DNA of 64,000 bases from Virgibacillus aidingensis (GCF_010994035.1 NZ_WIXN01000004.1:124001-188000), one strand, 5' to 3'; positions 7,450 through 17,058 are shown, numbered from the stretch's first letter. The notes: generated by a model not told the origin, from the sequence alone. Program-made: numbers and translations.

Positions 7450-9075
7450 CTACTCTTTAATCCACCATTCATTTATATAGTGCAGCGATCCGCCGAAGTA
7501 AATGTCCGGAACATCCTGCAGTCTCTTATTTCTTATACTTAATTCTTGCGGGTACCATAGATACAAGTATGGCAGGTTCTCCGCCATATAATCCTGGATC
7601 TCATCATAAACAACCGCTCTTTCATCCGGATCACTGATCGCCTGACCTTCTTCCAGCAATTCATCCAGTTGATCACTGCTGTATGCAGGAATATTATTTC
7701 CTGATCCGGCATGGGTTGAATGATATTGAGATAATACATCCGGATCCGTTGGGTATGACCACCAGTTCAACATCATCTCGAAATCACGCTCGATGACATT
7801 TTTCTGGATCATGCTGTTCCACTCCATGGTATTCAATGTCACATCAAAACCAACATCAATTAAATATTGCTGTACCAGCACTGCAATCTGCTCCAAATCT
7901 CCCTGCAGTGCAATATCAAATGTAACGGTAAAGTCTTCACCGTCTTTATCCAGCACACCATCTCCATTTGTATCTTCCCAACCGGCCTCTTTCAGTAATT
8001 CAAGTGCTTTATCCGGATTATAATCATATGTTTTTACATCCTCGTTGTAATATTGCTCCTGGTCGGGGGTGATTGCACTATTGGCAACCGTTGCATAGCC
8101 ATCGATCACAGAGTCAATGATTGCCTCACGGTCTATGGCATGCATCATCGCCTGACGAACTTCTACATCCTGAAACTTCGGATCTTCCAAATCAACAGCC
8201 AACCAGTAATACCTGGTAATGTCAGATGAAACGAGATTAATGTTATCGGCATCCTCAATCCGATCCAATGACGCTTTATCTTCTAAAGCAAAAATATCCA
8301 GTTCACCGCTCAAAGCCTGCGCGATTTGAGTGTTTACATCGGGCAGAATTTTGAAGGTTACGGTATCCAGGTTAGCCGCCCCGCCGTGATAATCATCAAA
8401 GCGGCTTAGCGTCAGCTGCTGACCGGATGTATAATCTTCCAATTCAAATGGCCCGGTGCCAACAGGAGTCCCTTTATTAAAATCAGTAAAATTCCATGGG
8501 TCTTCTATATCTGCAAATTGATGTTCTGGCAGTATCTCTGCATTAAATGCCAAGTATGCCGGAAGCGAAGCAAAAGGGTTATTTAAATGAAAAGCGACTG
8601 TATACGTATCAACCACTTCGACCTCTTCCAGTGCATTAAAATTCGAAGCCCCATTTGCACCCAGTGCTTCATCAAGCACTATATTATTAAATGTAAACGC
8701 AACGTCCTCTGCTGTGAATTCTTCTCCGTCATGCCATTTAACACCTTCTTTTAATTCAAATGTCCAGGTAAGCCCATCTTCGGAATCTGTCCATTCTTCA
8801 GCCAAACTTGGCGCCGGCAGATTATCCAGCCCCGGTTTTGTTAGTCCCTGGAATAATATCCTGTTTACGATATTTGATTCCGCGTACGCATTAGGATGCC
8901 ATGGATTAAAAATGGGATCCCCTATAATGGGAATAGACACATTTCCTCCTTGCTGTACCTCTCCATTTCCTTCAGAAGTTCCATTATCACTCTCCGCCTC
9001 ATCCGGATTACCCCCAACACACGCTGTCAGTATAGTTAAAAAAAGGACAAGGGCAAACACTAAATACTTTTTCAT
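7450..9075 (-). CDS. Peptide-binding lipoprotein of an ABC transporter (OppA/DppE, SBP family 5)
   Basis: A 541-residue lipoprotein: signal MKKYLVFALVLFLTILTAC with the lipobox Cys at residue 19, then a low-complexity acidic linker and the family-5 binding fold. Recognisable pieces are the WTFELKEGVKWHDGEEFTAEDV motif region near residues 110-130, GTGPFELEDY, VRQAMMHAIDRE and the C-terminal LYLWYPQELSIRNKRL. It captures peptides outside the membrane for the neighbouring OppB, OppC, OppD and OppF proteins. It is preceded within 13 bases by the M19 dipeptidase gene and has its own GGGGGAG site before ATG 9075. The high Asp/Glu content is typical of halotolerant bacteria. The ligand is not determinable; dipeptides fit the dipeptidase neighbour. 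Confidence 0.92.
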   Translation of the reverse strand: MKKYLVFALVLFLTILTACVGGNPDEAESDNGTSEGNGEVQQGGNVSIPIIGDPIFNPWHPNAYAESNIVNRILFQGLTKPGLDNLPAPSLAEEWTDSEDGLTWTFELKEGVKWHDGEEFTAEDVAFTFNNIVLDEALGANGASNFNALEEVEVVDTYTVAFHLNNPFASLPAYLAFNAEILPEHQFADIEDPWNFTDFNKGTPVGTGPFELEDYTSGQQLTLSRFDDYHGGAANLDTVTFKILPDVNTQIAQALSGELDIFALEDKASLDRIEDADNINLVSSDITRYYWLAVDLEDPKFQDVEVRQAMMHAIDREAIIDSVIDGYATVANSAITPDQEQYYNEDVKTYDYNPDKALELLKEAGWEDTNGDGVLDKDGEDFTVTFDIALQGDLEQIAVLVQQYLIDVGFDVTLNTMEWNSMIQKNVIERDFEMMLNWWSYPTDPDVLSQYHSTHAGSGNNIPAYSSDQLDELLEEGQAISDPDERAVVYDEIQDYMAENLPYLYLWYPQELSIRNKRLQDVPDIYFGGSLHYINEWWIKE

Positions 9076-9088
9076 TTATTTTCTCCCC

Positions 9089-10300
9089 CTATTTCACCCA
9101 TGTTTCCTTGAGAACACGCATAATATTTTCACCCATCACCTTACGTATATCTTCTCTGCTGTATCCATGCTTCACCAGCCATCTGACAACATTCGGGTAA
9201 GCTTCAGCAGGGTTTTCCAAACCTTTTACATATTCCACTTCATCAAATTCTATACCAGCGTGTGCAGAACCGATTGATAATGCTGCAGCAAAAGCATGGT
9301 GCAGTCCCACATGGTCACCAAATAATGTATCAAGACCAAAAGAAACATGATCTATACCGACAAGATTTACAAGATAATCAAAATGTTCCATTACAGATTC
9401 GATGGAATGATTTGGATGCTTTTCCGTTAATGTAGTGTGTGGAGCTGCTTCCACTCCAATTACACCACCCTTTTCTGCACAGGCAATATGTACATCATCC
9501 GGCTTTAAGCGGCTGATATTCCATAGCGCACGTGCACCTACATGTGTCATAAAAATAGGTTTGCTGCTTGCTGCTATAACATCTCTGGCTGTCTGATCAC
9601 CACAGTGTGAAACGTCTATAGTCATTCCAAGTTTGTTCATCCGCTCAACAACTCTATGTCCAAAAGCTGTTAATCCTCCATCATTTTTTTCCTTTAATCC
9701 GCTCCCGAGGGAATTTGCTTCAGAATAAGCGATACCCATAACTCGGACACCAAGACCATAAAGCACATCTACCCGATCAATTTCATTTTCAATTTGTGTA
9801 GCTGATTCAAGTGAAGAAACAAATGCTATTTTTCCTTCTCGTTTTGCACGGTAAATATCCTCTATGGTTTCTGCTTTTATTACCATATCCTGATGAGCAA
9901 AGTCACTGTAACGGATTCCGAGGTCATGAATTACATCCTGCCATTTCCAGCCGGCACTCGAGGTAATAAACGCTGTTCCGTCCATAAAATTTTCGAATAC
10001 TACATCCAGCCCGGATTTACTTAATCCTTCATAACCGGTCCAATCCCTGCCCTGTCTTCTAAATTCCATGATTTGATCCAAATCTTCCGGAGTGACAAAT
10101 GTATGTTCATGTAAGGATATAATCAGATCTTCTTCCATGATTTGCTGAACTTCTTCTTCCTGTGCTTCACTGATTGGATAAACATACGGTTCTACACGGT
10201 TTATTTGTTTTGCCAATTTATAAGGTTTATAATCCTTGCCCGCTTCCAGGTAATCAAAAGATTGATAGCCATTGTATTTTTTTTCTTTCTGTTTTGTCAT
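9089..10300 (-). CDS. M19 (membrane/renal) dipeptidase family protein
   Basis: A 403-residue amidohydrolase-fold peptidase without signal peptide, so cytoplasmic. Family motifs: an LHEH segment at residues 63-66 where M19 enzymes carry the first zinc ligands, SLESATQIEN (the bridging Glu region), DVSHCGDQTARDV (third-ligand His) and MTHVGARAL (fourth-ligand His), then GLDTLFGDHVG near the substrate pocket. The usual first site is His-x-Asp; here it reads H-E-H, an unusual variation. M19 enzymes cleave dipeptides, including D-amino-acid-containing ones. It sits between the OppF gene and the peptide-binding-protein gene and probably hydrolyses the imported peptide. A cre-like site lies just upstream. 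Confidence 0.85.
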   Translation of the reverse strand: MTKQKEKKYNGYQSFDYLEAGKDYKPYKLAKQINRVEPYVYPISEAQEEEVQQIMEEDLIISLHEHTFVTPEDLDQIMEFRRQGRDWTGYEGLSKSGLDVVFENFMDGTAFITSSAGWKWQDVIHDLGIRYSDFAHQDMVIKAETIEDIYRAKREGKIAFVSSLESATQIENEIDRVDVLYGLGVRVMGIAYSEANSLGSGLKEKNDGGLTAFGHRVVERMNKLGMTIDVSHCGDQTARDVIAASSKPIFMTHVGARALWNISRLKPDDVHIACAEKGGVIGVEAAPHTTLTEKHPNHSIESVMEHFDYLVNLVGIDHVSFGLDTLFGDHVGLHHAFAAALSIGSAHAGIEFDEVEYVKGLENPAEAYPNVVRWLVKHGYSREDIRKVMGENIMRVLKETWVK

Positions 10301-10349
10301 ATATATTTACTCCTTTTTTCAAATCGTTTCTTTTAAATAAATGTGGTAT

Positions 10350-10376
10350 AGTATAATAGAAAGTAAGCGTTTCCTT
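10350..10376 (-). promoter_or_regulatory. Possible internal promoter with a cre-like (CcpA) site before the dipeptidase gene
   Basis: On the minus strand the short gap holds TATACT (10350-10355) as a possible -10, and AAGTAAGCGTTTCCTT (plus strand, 10361-10376) matches the cre consensus WTGNAARCGNWWNCAW at all but two fixed positions and has an intact AARCG core. It overlaps the region where the -35 would lie, a repressing position. No convincing -35 box is visible. Confidence 0.35.
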
Positions 10377-10378
10377 TC

Positions 10379-11404
10379 TCATATGAGTGGATAATGACAG
10401 GCTACCTTTCTCCCCTCTGCCAAAGGGGTTAGTTTAGGTGTTTCTTTTCTGCAGCGCTCCGTTGCCAGCGGACAGCGCGTATGAAACCTGCAACCACTCG
10501 GTGGATTGGAAGGCGAGGGGATTTCTCCCTTCAAAACTACTTTCTCTCTTTTTGCTCTTGGGTCCGGAGTGGGATTCGTAGAAATAAGTGCTGATGTATA
10601 AGGGTGTGCAGGCCTTTCATACATTTCTTCTACTTCTCCCACTTCAACCAGATGTCCCAAGTACATGACACCAACCCGATCGGATATATGCCTAACAATA
10701 TTCAGGCCATGAGCGATGAACAGATATGTCAGCCCCAGTTGGTCCTGCAGATCCTTCATTAAGTTTACAACCTGCGCCTGTACGGATACATCCAGTGCAG
10801 AAACAGCTTCATCTGCCAAAATGAATTTCGGGTTTAATGCGATTGCCCTCGCTATCCCAATACGTTGTCTTTGCCCTCCTGAAAATTCATGCGGATATCT
10901 ATTTCTCCTTTCCGGATCCAGCCCAACCAATTCCAGCAGTTCGCAAACTTTTTTATCCTTTTCCTTCCCGCTTTTCTGACGATTTATTTCAAAAGGCTCT
11001 CCGATAATGTCACTCACTTTCATTCTGGGATTTAGGGAGCCAAATGGATCCTGATAAATAACCTGCATGTCTTTTCTAATCTCTCGCATTTCTTTTTTTC
11101 CCAGTGAAGTAATTTCTTCTCCCTGAAAGAATAATCTTCCATCCGTAGGTTCCTGCAAACGAAGTAATGCTCTGCCCAAAGTGGATTTTCCTGAACCGGA
11201 CTCCCCTACAAGTGAAAATGTTTCTCCTTCAAATATTTTCAGGGAAATATTATCTACTGCTCTCACATATCTTTTATTTTTCTTAAACATCCCCTCCTTT
11301 ATTGGAAAATACTTTTTCAAATGCTGTGCTTCCAGTAATACATTTTTTTCCTGCTGACTAATCTTTTTTTCTACTGTTTTATTTTCCCCAGCTGCTATCA
11401 TCAT
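10379..11404 (-). CDS. Peptide ABC transporter ATPase, OppF/DppF type
   Basis: A 341-residue ATPase. Walker A is GESGSGKST, the Q-loop is in [11 protein letters not shown], the signature is FSGGQRQR, Walker B is [12 protein letters not shown] and the H-loop is in FIAHGLN. The C-terminal oligopeptide-transporter extension carries the Cys-rich [14 protein letters not shown] motif and continues to CHYPLI. It forms the heterodimeric motor with the OppD-like subunit encoded 17 bases upstream. Two adjacent ATG codons (11404 and 11401) follow an AAGGGGGG site; the second is better spaced. An N-terminal extension of about 20 residues precedes the ABC domain. Confidence 0.93.
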   Translation of the reverse strand: MMIAAGENKTVEKKISQQEKNVLLEAQHLKKYFPIKEGMFKKNKRYVRAVDNISLKIFEGETFSLVGESGSGKSTLGRALLRLQEPTDGRLFFQGEEITSLGKKEMREIRKDMQVIYQDPFGSLNPRMKVSDIIGEPFEINRQKSGKEKDKKVCELLELVGLDPERRNRYPHEFSGGQRQRIGIARAIALNPKFILADEAVSALDVSVQAQVVNLMKDLQDQLGLTYLFIAHGLNIVRHISDRVGVMYLGHLVEVGEVEEMYERPAHPYTSALISTNPTPDPRAKREKVVLKGEIPSPSNPPSGCRFHTRCPLATERCRKETPKLTPLAEGRKVACHYPLI

Positions 11405-11420
11405 TTACCCCCCTTCCCGA

Positions 11421-12416
11421 TTATGTTTGCTTTACTTCCTTTTTTATTACGTCCTCATAATTCCAGCAGGCAACTTCCCTTTCATTTGCCTTAAGCAATG
11501 GCGGCTCTTCCTGTAAACATTTTTCTGTTGCAAATTCACAGCGAGGATGAAAACGGCAGCCTTTTGGCAGTTGTGTCAGGCTTGGAATGGTCCCCTGAAT
11601 GGAATATAGCCTCTTCAGTCTCGGCCCTTTATCCTGAGGTATTGATTTTAATAGCCCCTTCGTATATGGATGTGTAGGCTCATCGAATAATTGATAAACA
11701 CTTCCCTGCTCAACTATTTTCCCTGCATACATAACAACAATTTTATCGGCTATCTCTGCTGCTACTCCCATGTCATGTGTAATTAATATGATGGACATAT
11801 TGGTTTTTTCTTTCAGTTCATTTAGAAGTGTTAAAATTTGTGATTCAATTGTTACATCCAATGCAGTCGTCGGCTCATCAGCAATTAATAATTTGGGATC
11901 ACATGCAAGTGCAATTGCAATCATTACACGTTGGCGCATACCTCCGGATAATTCATGGGGGTATTGATACATTCTGTCTTCAATATCGTTTATCCCTACC
12001 AGTCCCAATAATTCTTTTGCCTTTTTTTCTGCATCTTGCTTGCTGACCTTTTGATGGTGCTGAATTCCTTCCATCAATTGTCTGCCAATTGTAAATACAG
12101 GATTTAATGCAGTCATTGGTTCCTGGAAAATAATTGAAATGTCATTTCCGCGAATATTTGACATTTCGTCCTGCGTTTTCCTTGCTAAATCCTCTTCCTT
12201 AAATAGAATTTCCCCATTGCTTATCTCACCATTTTCAAACTCAAGTAACCGCATGATGGCCAGACTCGTAACACTCTTCCCACTTCCTGACTCACCCACA
12301 ATACAAACCGTTTCACCCGGCTTCACCTGAAAAGATACATCCTCAATGGCTTTGATTTTTCCACTGTCCGTTTTAAAGTCAACACTTAAATTATTTACGT
12401 TTAACAACCCTGTCAT
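11421..12416 (-). CDS. Peptide ABC transporter ATPase, OppD/DppD type
   Basis: A 331-residue ATPase with Walker [11 protein letters not shown]-loop IFQEPMTALNPVF, signature LSGGMRQR, Walker [15 protein letters not shown] and H-loop LITHDMG, followed by the OppD-type C-terminal region with CRFHPRCEFATEKC. It pairs with the OppF-like ATPase to drive peptide import. It is the second gene of the operon, 50 bases after the XRE-cupin regulator, and has an AAAGGAGGTG site before ATG 12416. The gene order regulator, OppD, OppF, peptidase, binding protein, permeases is unusual because the binding protein is commonly first. Confidence 0.93.
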   Translation of the reverse strand: MTGLLNVNNLSVDFKTDSGKIKAIEDVSFQVKPGETVCIVGESGSGKSVTSLAIMRLLEFENGEISNGEILFKEEDLARKTQDEMSNIRGNDISIIFQEPMTALNPVFTIGRQLMEGIQHHQKVSKQDAEKKAKELLGLVGINDIEDRMYQYPHELSGGMRQRVMIAIALACDPKLLIADEPTTALDVTIESQILTLLNELKEKTNMSIILITHDMGVAAEIADKIVVMYAGKIVEQGSVYQLFDEPTHPYTKGLLKSIPQDKGPRLKRLYSIQGTIPSLTQLPKGCRFHPRCEFATEKCLQEEPPLLKANEREVACWNYEDVIKKEVKQT

Positions 12417-12466
12417 TTACTCACCTCCTTTAAATTAATTAAAACTTTATGAAAATTTAATATAAA

Positions 12467-13009
12467 TTAAAACACTACTGGAGTAATCACTCCCAATAAA
12501 TGTGTTTCCTCATCCAGTAAATTCTCCCCGTAATGCTCCAAATAGGAGGGAAAATGGATGGAGTCTCCTTCATAAATAGAATACTCTCTGTTTTCAATCG
12601 TGAATTTCATTGCTCCTTTTAAAACGTAATAAAACTCCTCACCAGCAAATTTAAATGCATCCTTTTTTTTCTGATTGGGCTCCATAATTAAAATATAGGG
12701 AGCCAATACCCTTTTATCAAAATTACCTCCTAAACTTGCATATTGAGTACGTAAACCCTTTACTTGGAAGACTTGCTGCTCGTCTTTTCGCGTTACATAT
12801 GTATAATTTATTTTATCCTGGAAAAATTCTGATACATTTACGTTGAAAGCATCTGCTATTTTTTTTAACGAACTTATCGCTAAGTTAGAATTTCCTCGTT
12901 CAATTTGTGATAAAAAACCAACAGACAGTCCTGTTTTTTCACTTAAATCTTTTAACGTCATACCGGACTGCTTTCGCATTAGTTTAATATTTTCATAAAC
13001 TTCCCTCAA
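12467..13009 (-). CDS. XRE-family transcriptional regulator with C-terminal cupin domain
   Basis: A 180-residue regulator: helix-turn-helix of the XRE type at residues 1-65 (MTLKDLSEKTGLSVGFLSQIERGNS) and a cupin fold at about 105-178 (GEEFYYVLKGAMKF..GDSIHFPSYLEHYG). In this family the cupin senses a small ligand and the regulator usually controls adjacent catabolic or transport genes, as PuuR does. The start is TTG at 13009; no other start has a ribosome site. As first gene of the peptide operon it is likely autoregulated and responds to a peptide or amino-acid derivative. Ligand unknown. Confidence 0.85.
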   Translation of the reverse strand: MREVYENIKLMRKQSGMTLKDLSEKTGLSVGFLSQIERGNSNLAISSLKKIADAFNVNVSEFFQDKINYTYVTRKDEQQVFQVKGLRTQYASLGGNFDKRVLAPYILIMEPNQKKKDAFKFAGEEFYYVLKGAMKFTIENREYSIYEGDSIHFPSYLEHYGENLLDEETHLLGVITPVVF

Positions 13010-13175
13010 AATTCACCAACTCTTTTCGGTTTTTATTAGGCTTTCTATTGATTTTTTCTGCATAAAGTTGTATTAATATTCATTAATGGTTATAAATAAA
13101 CATTTTTCGCTAACTATCTTGCCTGCATAATTATTGTGTGAGTAAATTTTTATAGTGTGACTTAAATTGCAGTTT

Positions 13176-13203
13176 ATTATATCATAAAAATTTAACTTGT
13201 CTA
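13176..13203 (-). promoter_or_regulatory. SigA-type promoter of the peptide operon
   Basis: On the minus strand TAGACA (13198-13203, 5 of 6 matches) and a perfect TATAAT (13176-13181) are separated by 16 bases. Transcription would start near 13169, giving a leader of about 160 bases to the TTG start of the regulator. The leader is A+T-rich. Confidence 0.65.
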
Positions 13204-13715
13204 GGGATTATTTAATTTTTTTATAAAAAAAGAAATAAAAAACAAATTCTTAATATTTAACGTTAATTTCTATCCTGTAAGATAACTGAAAACACAACAC
13301 CTAAATCCAAAATCTATACATAGTACCACGTTTCCCATGCAGCCAAATTATGAATGATGTATATTAGGCCAAAACTAAAACCCCGCAACTTTAACGTTCA
13401 GTCACAGAGTTTAGTTCATCTCAAATATTAAAAAGAATAAAAGCAGACTTCCAACCTGATCATTTCTGCCAGTCTTTTATTATTAATTATTTATGATGAG
13501 TGGCCAGGCGCTTTATTTCCGTATCTCAAAAAATCTTCACCACTTTGTCATCATCTATTCAATCGCTTCCGCTTCTTGTGAAGAAATTCAGAAAGGTAAA
13601 TTCCCAGTATCATTGTCCCATTTTTCTGTCCCTCTTTCCAGATAGCCACTGGCACCATATTTCTTAGGTCCTGACGGCACCCTGCACACCACTGTACCGT
13701 AGTCTGAACTGATAA
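13204..13715. other. Intergenic region between peptide operon and lut genes
   Basis: About 510 bases with no intact gene on either strand. It holds a possible terminator at 13439-13478. The part next to lutC has a short open stretch on the minus strand (CRVPSGPKKYGASGYLERG) that I cannot assign and that ends after roughly 40 codons. Confidence 0.4.
13439..13478. terminator. Possible bidirectional terminator after lutC
   Basis: AAAAGCAGACT (from 13439) pairs with AGTCTTTT (13471-13478), leaving a two-base bulge and a 21-base loop. A-rich sequence on one side and T-rich on the other would fit termination in either direction. It is about 240 bases beyond the lutC stop, so its assignment is tentative. 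Confidence 0.35.
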
Positions 13716-14417
13716 TCACGCATCCATCACCACAATATGAGCAGCTTTCACCGGCCCGTGAACACCGACCACAATATTCATTTCGATATCCGCACTATTA
13801 CTTGGTCCTGAAATAAAATTGATGTAAGAGGAAATATCCTCCCCATCCTCAACCTGCTTTTGGATTTTCTCCGTAGCCTGGGTCAGCCTCGGAACAATGG
13901 AAGACTTGGGGACAATAGCAGCATAGGTTACCGGCAGCAGGCTGACGGACCTGGCAATATCACTGTCATTGAACTGTGTGATAGTCCCAGATTCGGCAAG
14001 GCTTACATCACTGAACAAAAAGCCGATACTCGCTTCTTTTGCGGCCTCTATATTTTCATCCCCCAATGATTTATCCCATACATGCACATTGTTTTTTGTT
14101 AATACATCATGTAAACCGTACTCCTCAAAACGCCTGTCCTTCGTTGCAACCATAGATCCGGGGCCGTATGCTGCCATAATACTTTCCATGGTTTCCCCAA
14201 GCTTTTCTTTTGTAGTCTCTACTACATAAGTTCCTTTTTCTTCACTATTCTTTTTAAATAAGGTATATAGTTCATCAGCCGATTTATCATGGTAAACCTG
14301 CCATTGCGGCTGGAATTCCCATTCAGGGATCCGGACATCCTGTTTCCTTTCCCTTCCCAGCCGGTGAGCGATATGATTAAGAAACTGATCCCGATTTTGA
14401 ATAGTACCTTTACGCAT
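13716..14417 (-). CDS. lutC: Lactate utilization protein C
   Basis: LUD-domain subunit of the L-lactate dehydrogenase complex LutABC, which oxidises L-lactate to pyruvate in the cytoplasm. I place the start at ATG 14417 ([13 protein letters not shown]), which matches the usual LutC beginning, has an AAAGGTGG site and overlaps the lutB stop by eight bases; an earlier in-frame ATG at 14468 would add 17 residues read from within lutB. LUD-type features include [17 protein letters not shown] and the late [13 protein letters not shown] segment. Length (about 233 residues) is normal. It is the last gene of the lut group. Confidence 0.93.
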   Translation of the reverse strand: MRKGTIQNRDQFLNHIAHRLGRERKQDVRIPEWEFQPQWQVYHDKSADELYTLFKKNSEEKGTYVVETTKEKLGETMESIMAAYGPGSMVATKDRRFEEYGLHDVLTKNNVHVWDKSLGDENIEAAKEASIGFLFSDVSLAESGTITQFNDSDIARSVSLLPVTYAAIVPKSSIVPRLTQATEKIQKQVEDGEDISSYINFISGPSNSADIEMNIVVGVHGPVKAAHIVVMDA

Positions 14418-15849
14418 CCCTGCTGCCACCTTTCTTGTGTTCCATAAACCACTTTCTGAAATTTTCATTTCCCGGTGCCGGAAATTCGCGTATCCTGGTC
14501 CATAGCTTCATAGGCCCGGGACCTTTTGAAATAGAATCTTCTTTTACAAATGGTTTCGCAAAAACAGGTGCACCTTTTGTTGCCATTTTGAAAAGGGATG
14601 GTGTACTGGTGCCTATGCCGAAAGCCTTCATGGCTAATTTTTCACTTTTATCAGCATAACCCTGTTCCACATAGTTTTCACGATGTCTGATCAGCAGTTC
14701 GTGCAGCGGGATTTTTACCGGACAAGCTTCCGTACAGGCTGCACATAAACTGGAAGCATAAGGAAGCTCACCATACTCCTCATACCCGCCAAGGATCGGT
14801 GAAAGCACGGCACCGATAGGCCCCTGGTAAATGGAACCGTAAGCATGACCGCCAATATGACGATACACAGGGCATACATTCACACAGGCTGCACAGCGAA
14901 TGCAATGCAGGGCAGACTGGAATTCCGTCCCGAGTGCTTTTGACCTGCCGCCATCCACAACAACTAAATGAAATTCTTTTGATCCATCTGCGCTATCGTC
15001 TTCCAGTTCGGGTGTGAGATTGGTTACATAGGTAGTTATCTTTTGACCAACAGCACTTCTGCTAAGAAGGTTTACCATTACATCAAGCTCTTTCCATGTC
15101 GGCACAAGCCTTTCCATCCCCATTACGGTGATCTGTGTCTTCGGAAAGCTGGTAACCATATTCGCATTGCCTTCGTTGGTTACCAATGCTACAGAACCTG
15201 ATTCCGCAACCCCAAAATTACATCCGGTAATGCCGATATCCGCATTCATAAATACGTCCCTTAACTGACTGCGGGCAAAAGATGTTATTTCTTCCGGCTT
15301 ATCGGTGCCGGTATAACCGGCTTTTTCAGCCAACGTGTCCCTGATCTGTGATTTGTTTTTATGAAGGGATGGTACTACGATATGGGAAGGCCGGTCTCCT
15401 TCTTCAGCCTGTAAAATATATTCAGCCAAATCCGTTTCATATACCTGGCAGCCAATTTCCTCCAATGCTTCATTCATGCCAATCTCTTCAGTCACCATTG
15501 ACTTTGCCTTTGTTACGCTTTTGGCATTTTTCTCTTTTGCTACCTGTTGTATATATTCATTGGCTTCTTCTGCGGTTTCCGCAAAAAATACATGGCCGCC
15601 CCGCCTGGCAAAATTATCGGTGAGAAGTTCAAGATAGTAATCCAGGTTTTCCAGTGTATGCCGGCGTATTTCTTCCCCGGCGCTGCGCCAATCTTCCCAG
15701 TCACCTATCTCCTCGTCTGCTTCAGTTGCAGCAATTTTCTTTCCCCTTAAACCGTCCTGCGCCCTTGCCATCGATTCACGCATGAAGTCATCTTGCAATG
15801 CATCATCGACCCGGTCAAAAAATGGTTTCTCGCCTATCTTCATCGCCAT
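14410..15849 (-). CDS. lutB: Lactate utilization iron-sulfur protein B
   Basis: The 479-residue iron-sulfur subunit of LutABC. The N-terminal LUD region includes [20 protein letters not shown]; two 4Fe-4S motifs follow, [14 protein letters not shown] near residue 315 and [13 protein letters not shown] near residue 365, then a C-terminal DUF3390-like segment with [10 protein letters not shown]. It passes electrons from L-lactate oxidation onward. ATG 15849 follows an AAAGGAGG site and the gene starts 18 bases after the lutA stop. All eight cluster cysteines are present, so the protein should be functional. Confidence 0.95.
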   Translation of the reverse strand: MAMKIGEKPFFDRVDDALQDDFMRESMARAQDGLRGKKIAATEADEEIGDWEDWRSAGEEIRRHTLENLDYYLELLTDNFARRGGHVFFAETAEEANEYIQQVAKEKNAKSVTKAKSMVTEEIGMNEALEEIGCQVYETDLAEYILQAEEGDRPSHIVVPSLHKNKSQIRDTLAEKAGYTGTDKPEEITSFARSQLRDVFMNADIGITGCNFGVAESGSVALVTNEGNANMVTSFPKTQITVMGMERLVPTWKELDVMVNLLSRSAVGQKITTYVTNLTPELEDDSADGSKEFHLVVVDGGRSKALGTEFQSALHCIRCAACVNVCPVYRHIGGHAYGSIYQGPIGAVLSPILGGYEEYGELPYASSLCAACTEACPVKIPLHELLIRHRENYVEQGYADKSEKLAMKAFGIGTSTPSLFKMATKGAPVFAKPFVKEDSISKGPGPMKLWTRIREFPAPGNENFRKWFMEHKKGGSRDA

Positions 15850-15867
15850 GATTTTTTCCTCCTTTGT

Positions 15868-16587
15868 TCACACACGGGAATTTAAAATCTGTGCTATATG
15901 TTTAACCTCTATCGGTTTGCCTTTCCGGTCCATCCGTCCTTTTATATTCATTAAACATCCGCCGTCCGCTGTAATAAGCACTTCCGCTCCTGTATCCTCT
16001 ACATGCCGAATTTTCTCATCCACCATTTGTTCGGAAATCGGTACCATTTTAATGGAAAAAGTTCCGCCAAATCCGCAGCAGTCATAACTGTTTGCCAGCG
16101 GCAGCAGCTCCAGACCTTTCACGTTTTTCAACAATTTGAATGGGGAATCCGTTTCTTTGAGCAGACGCATCATGTGACAGGATGTATGATAGGTCGCCTT
16201 TGCCGGAAATACTGCTCCGACATCTTCCATTTTTAGTACATTGACGATAAACTGTGTAAACTCGTATGTTTTATCAGCTGCTTTCTGCGCTTTTTCCTGC
16301 CAGACCGGATCCTCCCGAAAAAGCCCGGGATACTCTTTGAACATACCGGCACAAGAACCGGAAGGTGCCACAATATATTCAGATGACTCAAAGCTGGTAA
16401 TCATCTGTTTGGCTGCCTTTTGCGCTTCTTTCCGATAACCACTGTTAAAAGCCGGCTGTCCGCAGCAGATCTGCCCTTGCGGAAAGTCAATCTCGCAGCC
16501 AAGCCGTTCTAGTACTTCAACCATGTCTTTGGCAGGGTTTTGATAAAATAATTCACCAAGACAAGTGACAAATAATGATATTTTCAT
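15868..16587 (-). CDS. lutA: Lactate utilization protein A (CCG-motif oxidoreductase subunit)
   Basis: A 239-residue protein of the GlpC/HdrB-like type with two CCG motifs: [12 protein letters not shown] near residue 40 and [10 protein letters not shown] near residue 185, plus GSCAGM and HTSCHMMR cysteines. ATG 16587 ([10 protein letters not shown]) matches Bacillus LutA; the ATG at 16599 lies directly on the AAAGGA site and is unlikely. It starts the lutABC group. Its place just downstream of the fucose operon makes sense because L-lactaldehyde from fucose can be oxidised to L-lactate, the LutABC substrate. Confidence 0.93.
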   Translation of the reverse strand: MKISLFVTCLGELFYQNPAKDMVEVLERLGCEIDFPQGQICCGQPAFNSGYRKEAQKAAKQMITSFESSEYIVAPSGSCAGMFKEYPGLFREDPVWQEKAQKAADKTYEFTQFIVNVLKMEDVGAVFPAKATYHTSCHMMRLLKETDSPFKLLKNVKGLELLPLANSYDCCGFGGTFSIKMVPISEQMVDEKIRHVEDTGAEVLITADGGCLMNIKGRMDRKGKPIEVKHIAQILNSRV

Positions 16588-16664
16588 TGCTATAAACATT
16601 CCTTTCGCTTCGCGTAATTGATGATGGAATGAAAGCTATTGTTTCATAACTTTTTGGGATTAAA

Positions 16665-16712
16665 CCGGAAAATAGCCAGCAAGTCACTGGCTTCGAGCAG
16701 AAGCATTTCCGG
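16665..16712. repeat. Nested inverted repeat upstream of lutA
   Basis: An inner stem AGCCAG/CTGGCT (16674-16679 with 16687-16692) lies inside an outer stem CCGGAAA/TTTCCGG (16665-16671 with 16706-16712). There is no T-run on either side. It may be a structured leader or an operator for lutABC; its function is unknown. Confidence 0.4.
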
Positions 16713-16812
16713 CCGCGGGCTTATTACTTCTTCATTTGTTATATGCGTTTTTTAGCAGAAATACATTTTACTTGGCAAAGTAGTATCATCTATATGTATT
16801 CATCATAATCCC

Positions 16813-17058
16813 TTATACGCACTGCACGATATTTTCTTCAAAGGCAGCATAACATCAAATCTTTCTATACCAGGGGTTTAAGTGGATAATTGAATTGGTA
16901 AGGATAAGATCCGGCTGGGCCATTCAAACGTACATCATCTTTTCATGGTCGCAAATTTCAGAAAAATGATAAGCCATCCTGCGGCTAACGCGGATCTTTT
17001 CCGGATTAGTTGTGGTTAGCGTAAACCCTGGATAATGGAACGAATTTTTCAAGGCCAC
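16813..17058 (-). pseudogene. Degraded reading frame, unidentified
   Basis: One minus-strand frame runs 81 codons from 17058 to a TAA at 16813-16815 with only two internal stops. Readable pieces are GFTLTTTNPEKIRVSRRMAY, HFSEICDHEKMMYV and MAQPDLILTNSIIHLNPWY. Upstream of it, other frames give short coherent bits such as MVAGMCMVKRSSKVHSIYGE (around 17220-17265). This looks like an inactivated gene that once lay between the DeoR gene and lutA. I cannot name the family. Apart from this and the nested repeat, I see nothing in the 16588-17315 gap. Confidence 0.3.

Noticed and set aside
16735-16765. cre site upstream of lutA (CTAAAAAACGCATATAACA on the minus strand)
   Set aside because: Three mismatches at fixed consensus positions, so not better than chance in A+T-rich DNA.
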